Source: Korobacter sp036501185 (GTDB lineage: Bacteria; Acidobacteriota; Terriglobia; Terriglobales; Acidobacteriaceae). From it: 29,156 bases of DNA. The translations under genes were made by a program, and so were the position numbers. Location: positions 1-29,156 of the forward strand of contig DASYAU010000107.1 in the NCBI GenBank assembly GCA_036501185.1, given 5' to 3'. This document shows, piece after piece, positions 25,278 through 29,156 of this stretch (positions are counted from its first letter, which is position 1; every line of letters starts with the position of its first letter). Below the pieces are notes generated by a model. The model had not been told where the DNA came from, did not search any database, and worked only from the letters and a program-made list of their open reading frames with translations.

Positions 25278-25286
25278 TGGTGTAAT
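25278..25286 (+). promoter_or_regulatory. extended -10 box placed for a leaderless serB mRNA
   Basis: TGG followed by TGTAAT (hexamer 25281-25286) forms an extended -10 motif. The hexamer ends 8 bases before the serB ATG at 25295, so transcription would begin at or within a base or two of the start codon. There is no Shine-Dalgarno sequence in front of serB. No -35 box is seen, which an extended -10 can tolerate. Confidence 0.4.
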
Positions 25287-25294
25287 CTCGATTC

Positions 25295-26206
25295 ATGGGC
25301 CACGACTCCTACGTCGTCACTGTGCTTGCACCCGCACTGGCGGAAGATCATCTCGCCGCCGTCTCCTCCGCAATCACGTCGGGCAACGCGAAAATTGAAC
25401 GACGCGACCCGCTCTCTAATTCCGCTTCCGCCCAGTGCGATGCCTTCCAACTCCAGGTGCTCTCTTCGGACCCGCAAACCCTCCGCGCCGCCTTCCTCAA
25501 CCTCTCCCACGAACTCGGAATCGATATCGCGATCCAACTCCAATCCGAATTCGGCCGTCCACGACGCCTCATCGTTTTCGATATGGATTCCACCTTAATC
25601 CAGGCCGAAATCATCGACGAACTCGCCAAAATGAAAGGTGTCGGCGACGAAGTCTCGCGCGTCACTGAAGCCGCTATGCGTGGCGAACTCGACTTCAAGC
25701 AGAGCTTCACCCGCCGGCTCGCTCTCCTCCGTGGTCTCCCGGAATCTCGCGTCCTTGAACTACTCGACCGTGTCCCCGTTACACCCGGAGCCGACGTCCT
25801 CATTTCCACTCTAAAGCGCCATGGTTACAAGACGGGCATCCTCTCCGGCGGTTTCACTTTTTTCGGATACCACTTGCAATCCCGGCTCGGCATCGACTAC
25901 CTCCACGCCAACATTCTCGAAATCAAGGACGGCCTCGTCACCGGCCAAGTTGTTCCGCCCATCATGGACGGTGAACGCAAAGCCGAAATGCTTCGCCAGA
26001 TCGCCGAGAAAGAGGGCATTCCCCTCCAAGACGCCATCGCAGTCGGCGACGGCGCGAATGACCTCCCCATGCTGAATCTCGCCGGCATGGGCATCGCGTA
26101 TCGTGCCAAGCCCGTCGTCCGCCAAAGTGCCCAGCATGCCATCTCCAGCCTCGGCTTGGACGCCATCCTCTATCTCTTGGGCTTTTCCCACGTCGCCACG
26201 CAATAA
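25295..26206 (+). CDS. serB: phosphoserine phosphatase
   Basis: Last step of serine biosynthesis: phosphoserine to serine and phosphate, cytoplasmic. It has 303 residues. The first 85 or so form an ACT-like regulatory region (YVVTVLAP..., then FQLQVLSSDPQTLRAAFLNLSHELGIDIAIQ). The HAD core starts with LIVFDMDSTLI (nucleophile Asp96, acid Asp98). It continues with EIIDELAKMKGVGDEVSRVTEAAMRGELDFKQSFTRRLALL (the cap), GILSGGFTFF (motif II Ser) and MDGERKAEML with the motif III Lys, and ends with AVGDGANDLPMLNLAGMGIAYRAKP (motif IV). All catalytic positions are intact. It is divergent from tamA across 128 bases. No RBS precedes the ATG; see the promoter entry. Confidence 0.95.
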   Translation: MGHDSYVVTVLAPALAEDHLAAVSSAITSGNAKIERRDPLSNSASAQCDAFQLQVLSSDPQTLRAAFLNLSHELGIDIAIQLQSEFGRPRRLIVFDMDSTLIQAEIIDELAKMKGVGDEVSRVTEAAMRGELDFKQSFTRRLALLRGLPESRVLELLDRVPVTPGADVLISTLKRHGYKTGILSGGFTFFGYHLQSRLGIDYLHANILEIKDGLVTGQVVPPIMDGERKAEMLRQIAEKEGIPLQDAIAVGDGANDLPMLNLAGMGIAYRAKPVVRQSAQHAISSLGLDAILYLLGFSHVATQ

Positions 26207-26220
26207 TTTCAGAGACTCCG

Positions 26221-26245
26221 GCGCAAACCCGGTGTATGCTTGCGC
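26221..26245. repeat. inverted repeat between serB and the next gene
   Basis: GCGCAA (26221-26226) and TTGCGC (26240-26245) form a perfect 6-bp inverted repeat with a 13-base spacer in the 98-base gap after serB. There is no T run, so it is not a standard terminator. It may be an operator for the following gene or chance. Confidence 0.25.
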
Positions 26246-26304
26246 ATTCCTCCGAACCCAATTGCTACTCGGGCCCCTTCAGCACTCATTCAGGAGAACC
26301 GAAG

Positions 26305-27225
26305 ATGGCGATCACCTCTCGCGTCCTTTCGCTGTTCGCGATCACGACCACCCTTGCGTGCGTTGCCGCAGCCACCGATAACCAGACTACGCCCGCAGCG
26401 GCGCCCAACCCGAATCCGAGCGCCATACTCGTGCTCGGCGGTCACAAGCACAATGCCCACGGCAGCCTCGGTACAGGCGCCGACGGTCTCACCTTTGAAT
26501 CCAAAGGCAAGACGACAAAAATCGCTTCTACTTCCCTGGAAAGACTCAGTGTGGGTTCTAACGAGCACGAAACCGGTGGCATTCCCATGACCGCCGCTAA
26601 AATGGCCATCCCCTACGGCGGCGGCCGTGTCGTCAGCCTCTTCGCTCACGAGAAATATGACACCCTGACCGTGGAGTACCGCGACGAGAACGGCGGGTAT
26701 CACGGCATGCTCTTCAATCTCCCAAAGGGCCAGGCCGATTCGCTCCAAACCGCCGTCGGCCAGATCGCCGCGAAAACCCCGGCCGCGCCTATGGCCGCTG
26801 CCGATAAGGACAATTCCGGCTGGGCCATCGAGGTCGAACCGGTCAATCCAGGCGACACCGCCGTTTCCGCCGAATTTCTCGTTGCCACCTACGAGCACCT
26901 CATCGAGGAATTGGAGAAATCTCATAAGTACGTTGCCGTGCTCCGTGGCGGCGACTCGAATGCCGCCAAGTATGGAAAGCTGCTTGTGCTGAAGACCGAC
27001 GTACAGAAATTCGTGCACGGCAACGAACAAGCCCGCGCTGTCACCACCGTAAAGGGCTGGACCAAGCTCGCCGTCACCATGCACCTGCAGACCGCCGATG
27101 GCCGCGCCGTACTCGACAAAGATGTCGTCAGCAACGTCCGCTTCTACGGCAACAATTTGCGAGCCACGAAGACCATCGCGTCCTCCATGGTGAACTCCGC
27201 CTCGACCGCGACGATGCCGCAGTAA
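26305..27225 (+). CDS. exported protein of unknown function
   Basis: I start at the ATG at 26305 (306 residues), which has AGGAG 8 bases upstream. The upstream ATG at 26236 would spoil the signal sequence. The N-terminus MAITSRVLSLFAITTTLACVAAA is a signal peptide; TLAC is close to, but not, a standard lipobox, so cleavage after VAAA or lipidation at Cys19 are both possible. Residues about 43-155 (LGGHKHNAHGSLGTGADGLTFESKGK... to GMLFNLPKGQADSLQTAV) look like a small beta-sandwich closed by a helix, reminiscent of PH-like domains. Residues about 175-290 form a second domain with KYVAVLRGGD and KGWTKLAVTMHLQTADGRAVLDKDV, loosely like DUF4410. Neither match is secure. It lies 12 bases before a TlpA-like gene, so the two are co-transcribed. 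Confidence 0.75.
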   Translation: MAITSRVLSLFAITTTLACVAAATDNQTTPAAAPNPNPSAILVLGGHKHNAHGSLGTGADGLTFESKGKTTKIASTSLERLSVGSNEHETGGIPMTAAKMAIPYGGGRVVSLFAHEKYDTLTVEYRDENGGYHGMLFNLPKGQADSLQTAVGQIAAKTPAAPMAAADKDNSGWAIEVEPVNPGDTAVSAEFLVATYEHLIEELEKSHKYVAVLRGGDSNAAKYGKLLVLKTDVQKFVHGNEQARAVTTVKGWTKLAVTMHLQTADGRAVLDKDVVSNVRFYGNNLRATKTIASSMVNSASTATMPQ

Positions 27226-27237
27226 GAGGTACGTTCC

Positions 27238-27762
27238 ATGCGCGTCCATCGTCAATGTCTGTTGTTCGTTCTGCTCGTCTGTACCGCATTCGCCGGCTCC
27301 GATTCCGATATCGGTCAGCCGGCGCCGCGTTTCAACGCGAAGACTCTTGCAGGTGAGAAGTTCACCAACGATTCACTCAGAGGGAAGGTAGTCCTGCTTC
27401 AATTCTGGGCCACCTGGTGCAAGTACTGCCGCAGAGATCAGCCCTTGGTGGATGCGCTCGACAAAGAATTCGCACCGCAGGGATTGGTGACGCTTGCCAT
27501 CGACGTCGGTGAAGATAAAGGTACCGTCAAGAAGTACCTGCAACAGAATCCCCGTACCGTGCGAATCGTTCTCACCGGCGACACCAATCTCGCCGCGATG
27601 TTCAACAGCCGTTCCTTCCCGATTTATGTTGTCGTAGATCGCGACGGCAAAGTCGCGGCGGAACAACACGGTGCCGGTGGGGAACTCGCTTTGCGCCATT
27701 TGCTGCGCAAGGCTGGACTCGACTCCAAGGATGATGGCAGCTCCTCCGACAGCGCCAATTAG
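27238..27762 (+). CDS. exported TlpA/ResA-like thiol-disulfide protein
   Basis: This is a 174-residue exported redoxin. The first 19 residues form a signal peptide ending CTAFAG. The AhpC/TSA-type opening DIGQPAPRFNAKTLAGEKFTNDSLRGKVVLLQFWATWC leads to the active site WCKYC (Cys61, Cys64). The cis-proline segment is SFPIYVVVDRDGKV. Length and layout match TlpA, ResA and CcmG proteins, which reduce or exchange disulfides in the periplasm, for example on apocytochrome c. The Lys-Tyr dipeptide between the cysteines differs from the classic CEPC of ResA. GAGG lies 8 bases before the ATG. It follows the unknown exported protein by 12 bases. The tail is short and Ser/Asp-rich. The specific partner is unknown. 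Confidence 0.9.
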   Translation: MRVHRQCLLFVLLVCTAFAGSDSDIGQPAPRFNAKTLAGEKFTNDSLRGKVVLLQFWATWCKYCRRDQPLVDALDKEFAPQGLVTLAIDVGEDKGTVKKYLQQNPRTVRIVLTGDTNLAAMFNSRSFPIYVVVDRDGKVAAEQHGAGGELALRHLLRKAGLDSKDDGSSSDSAN

Positions 27763-27771
27763 CCCGCTCGT

Positions 27772-27800
27772 GTGCAACCGTCGCCGCGGTTTGTTAGAAT
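27772..27800 (+). promoter_or_regulatory. promoter of the ferredoxin gene
   Basis: TGT plus TAGAAT (hexamer 27795-27800) is an extended -10 box. GTGCAA at 27772-27777 is a weak -35 at 17 bases. The leader would be about 42 bases, AT-rich at first, with the Shine-Dalgarno GGAGAG at 27833-27838 before the ATG at 27850. Confidence 0.5.
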
Positions 27801-27849
27801 TATTTTTTCAACGGCATATTGCGGATTTCCGTGGAGAGACTGAACTGAT

Positions 27850-28110
27850 ATGGCATACGTAATTGCGGAACCTTGCATTGGAACCAAGGACACGGCGTGC
27901 GTCGACGCCTGCCCCGTCGATTGCATTCACCCCAAGAAAGAAGATGCGAACCACGCCAACGAGAACATGCTCTATATCGATCCCGTCGAATGCATCGATT
28001 GCGGCGCCTGCGTCCCCGTTTGTCCGGTCTCGGCCATCTTCGCCCTCGATGACCTGCCGGAAAAGTGGAAGGAATACGCCGAAAAGAACGCCAAGTTCTT
28101 CGGCCGCTAA
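27850..28110 (+). CDS. 7Fe-type ferredoxin ([3Fe-4S][4Fe-4S])
   Basis: Small cytoplasmic electron carrier of 86 residues. The cysteines are C9, C17, C21, C25 and C48, C51, C54, C58. By comparison with Azotobacter-type ferredoxin I, C9, C17 and C58 would hold a [3Fe-4S] cluster and C21, C48, C51 and C54 a [4Fe-4S] cluster, leaving C25 unbound. The cysteine that would make the first cluster a [4Fe-4S] (the second in C-x2-C) is Thr12. ACVDACPVDCIHP and ECIDCGACVPVCPVSAIF are typical of this group. The C-terminus (LPEKWKEYAEKNAKFF) is the short amphipathic tail seen in these proteins. The partner is unknown; it has its own promoter and terminator. Confidence 0.93.
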   Translation: MAYVIAEPCIGTKDTACVDACPVDCIHPKKEDANHANENMLYIDPVECIDCGACVPVCPVSAIFALDDLPEKWKEYAEKNAKFFGR

Positions 28111-28129
28111 GCCGAACTTCGCGTAAGGC

Positions 28130-28160
28130 AAAAGCACGCCTCGACGGCGTGCTTTTGTGT
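28130..28160 (+). terminator. strong, probably bidirectional terminator
   Basis: A perfect 11-bp stem (AAAAGCACGCC at 28130-28140, GGCGTGCTTTT at 28146-28156) closes a TCGAC loop and is followed by GTGTTCTT. It lies between the ferredoxin stop and the converging membrane-protein stop at 28177. The A and T ends of the stem provide a U run in either direction. Confidence 0.85.
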
Positions 28161-28176
28161 TCTTGCCAGCGCTGAC

Positions 28177-29156
28177 TTACGCTACCGCTTTTTCCGACGG
28201 TCGCCGTGTGCGGAACATTCCCAAAGCCCGCATCGCCGCGGCGCGTTCTGTGTTCCACCAGCGCTGCGCCATGGCGCTCCCGAATAGCATCGCTGCCGTG
28301 ACCGTGAAGCCGATGGCGTGCCGCTGGCCTGTGACCCCTATAAAATCCATGCCCGGAGCGTTATTGAGCGCAAGGTACCACCAACCAGAATAAAGTCCCT
28401 GGAACAGCCGCGTGCCGCGCGACCATGTTCCACACGCGATTGCCAGCGACGAAATGAACGCCGCGCCGCTCAGCCACACCGCCACGTGCCGCATGTCCCC
28501 GTGCACCAGCATTCGCAATCCCGCGCCGGATGAGACCGCCAGTGCGATTACGAATCCCGCCAGCCACTCTGCCGGTAACTGTCGCAGAAACGAATGTGGA
28601 GCGCTGAAGATAAGTGGCCTCGCGTACCTGCCTTGTTCGCGGGCGCCCATGTTCGACCACACCACCACCGGCACGATCCATAAGAACGCGAGCACTCCCC
28701 CAGCGATGTTCTCCTGCCCGGGCGCTGACAGCGCTATCAGGTTCGCCAACGCCAGGATCACGTACACCGTTTTCGGAATGCTTTTCAGGAGCAGAGTCAG
28801 TTCCGCCCATGCGACCGCCAGGAAGCGCCCGCGGACAGCCCGTCCGTCGAGCGACGTGAGCCTGAGCAGTTCGGTGTCCCATTTACCCTGCACCGCTGGT
28901 TGTTTTTTGCGAGGGAAAAGCCCGGCGATTGACAGTCGCAGCGCCGCTCGCGCATCCAGATCGAATCGCTTGAAGAAGTAAACTGCCGCCAGAACTAGGG
29001 CCGCGCCTACCACCAACCATTCCGCGCGCAACATCAACGTGTGCCAGTCGAACTGAAAGCCGCTCCACAGGTACGTGGTCCAGTGGTCGATCCCCGAATG
29101 GCCGATGTTAAGCGAGTTTTCTGGGACATTCGCCCCCTGCGCCACACCCGCCTCAT
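28177..29156 (-). CDS. ABC-2-like integral membrane protein, C-terminal part (5' end outside window)
   Basis: The frame is open through the right edge. A GTG at 29145 could be a start, but the residues before it read on without a stop, so I treat the gene as partial (over 320 residues seen). At least seven hydrophobic helices are visible: WLVVGAALVLAAVYFF, a long one around LAVAWAELTLLL, YVILALANLIALS, VLAFLWIVPVVVWS, WLAGFVIALAVSSGAG, VAVWLSGAAFISSLAIACG and FTVTAAMLFGSAM. The segment REQGRYARPLIFSAPHSFLRQLPAEWLAG and a cytoplasmic loop after the first helix resemble permease subunits of ABC-2 exporters. Without the N-terminus and the ATPase gene, the assignment stays tentative. It converges with the ferredoxin gene. 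Confidence 0.65.
   Translation of the reverse strand, partial: EAGVAQGANVPENSLNIGHSGIDHWTTYLWSGFQFDWHTLMLRAEWLVVGAALVLAAVYFFKRFDLDARAALRLSIAGLFPRKKQPAVQGKWDTELLRLTSLDGRAVRGRFLAVAWAELTLLLKSIPKTVYVILALANLIALSAPGQENIAGGVLAFLWIVPVVVWSNMGAREQGRYARPLIFSAPHSFLRQLPAEWLAGFVIALAVSSGAGLRMLVHGDMRHVAVWLSGAAFISSLAIACGTWSRGTRLFQGLYSGWWYLALNNAPGMDFIGVTGQRHAIGFTVTAAMLFGSAMAQRWWNTERAAAMRALGMFRTRRPSEKAVA

Noticed and set aside
1..29156. Mobile element, CRISPR array, tRNA/rRNA, toxin-antitoxin or defence system
   Set aside because: I looked for transposase motifs, terminal repeats, regularly spaced repeats, cloverleaf-like segments and small two-gene toxin modules and saw none. Nearly all the sequence is accounted for by intact chromosomal genes.

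Overview
The window is ordinary-looking chromosomal DNA from a GC-rich Gram-negative bacterium. Outer-membrane biogenesis genes (a TamA/BamA-type POTRA barrel protein plus TamB), an RND efflux pump and many exported proteins point to a double-membrane cell. The fused transaldolase/phosphoglucose isomerase, the NHL-propeller protein and the strong preference for C- or G-ending codons fit Acidobacteriota (Koribacter-like Terriglobia). That placement is an inference from gene content; no rRNA or other marker gene is present.

Layout. At the left edge lies the 3' end of an RND efflux permease (+), facing an NHL-repeat exported protein (-) across a terminator hairpin. A divergent 326-bp gap follows. 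Then come a DUF485 protein and a cation/acetate-type symporter joined by an ATGA overlap, and a small GIY-YIG-like protein of unknown role (all +). From about 4.8 to 25.2 kb every gene is on the minus strand. Read in transcription order these are tamA-tamB, a GH15 glucan hydrolase, transketolase, RpiB, a transaldolase-phosphoglucose isomerase fusion, 6-phosphogluconate dehydrogenase, glucose-6-phosphate dehydrogenase, a Cof-type HAD phosphatase, 6-phosphogluconolactonase and an exported PrxQ/Bcp peroxiredoxin. On the right, on the plus strand, are serB, an unrecognised exported protein, a TlpA-like thioredoxin and a 7Fe-type ferredoxin that ends in a strong hairpin terminator. The right edge cuts an ABC-2-like membrane protein (-).

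How the genes work together. The 15513-17948 to 5406-6161 block is a nearly complete pentose phosphate pathway in one tightly packed operon. It covers all three oxidative steps (zwf, pgl, gnd) and the non-oxidative steps tkt, tal and rpiB, with Pgi fused to Tal so that fructose-6-P can return to glucose-6-P. A cytoplasmic GH15 enzyme at the head of the operon could release glucose from an internal glucan or disaccharide. Ribulose-5-phosphate 3-epimerase and glucokinase are absent from the window. A HAD phosphatase is translationally coupled between zwf and pgl and is the least explained member. TamA and TamB form the usual partner pair for envelope assembly.

I did not find a mobile element, CRISPR array, tRNA/rRNA gene, phage region or defence system. 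The points most worth a second look are the HAD enzyme inside the PPP operon, the cytoplasmic GH15, the seven POTRA-like repeats of TamA, the exported PrxQ, and the two unassigned genes (GIY-YIG-like protein; exported protein paired with TlpA).
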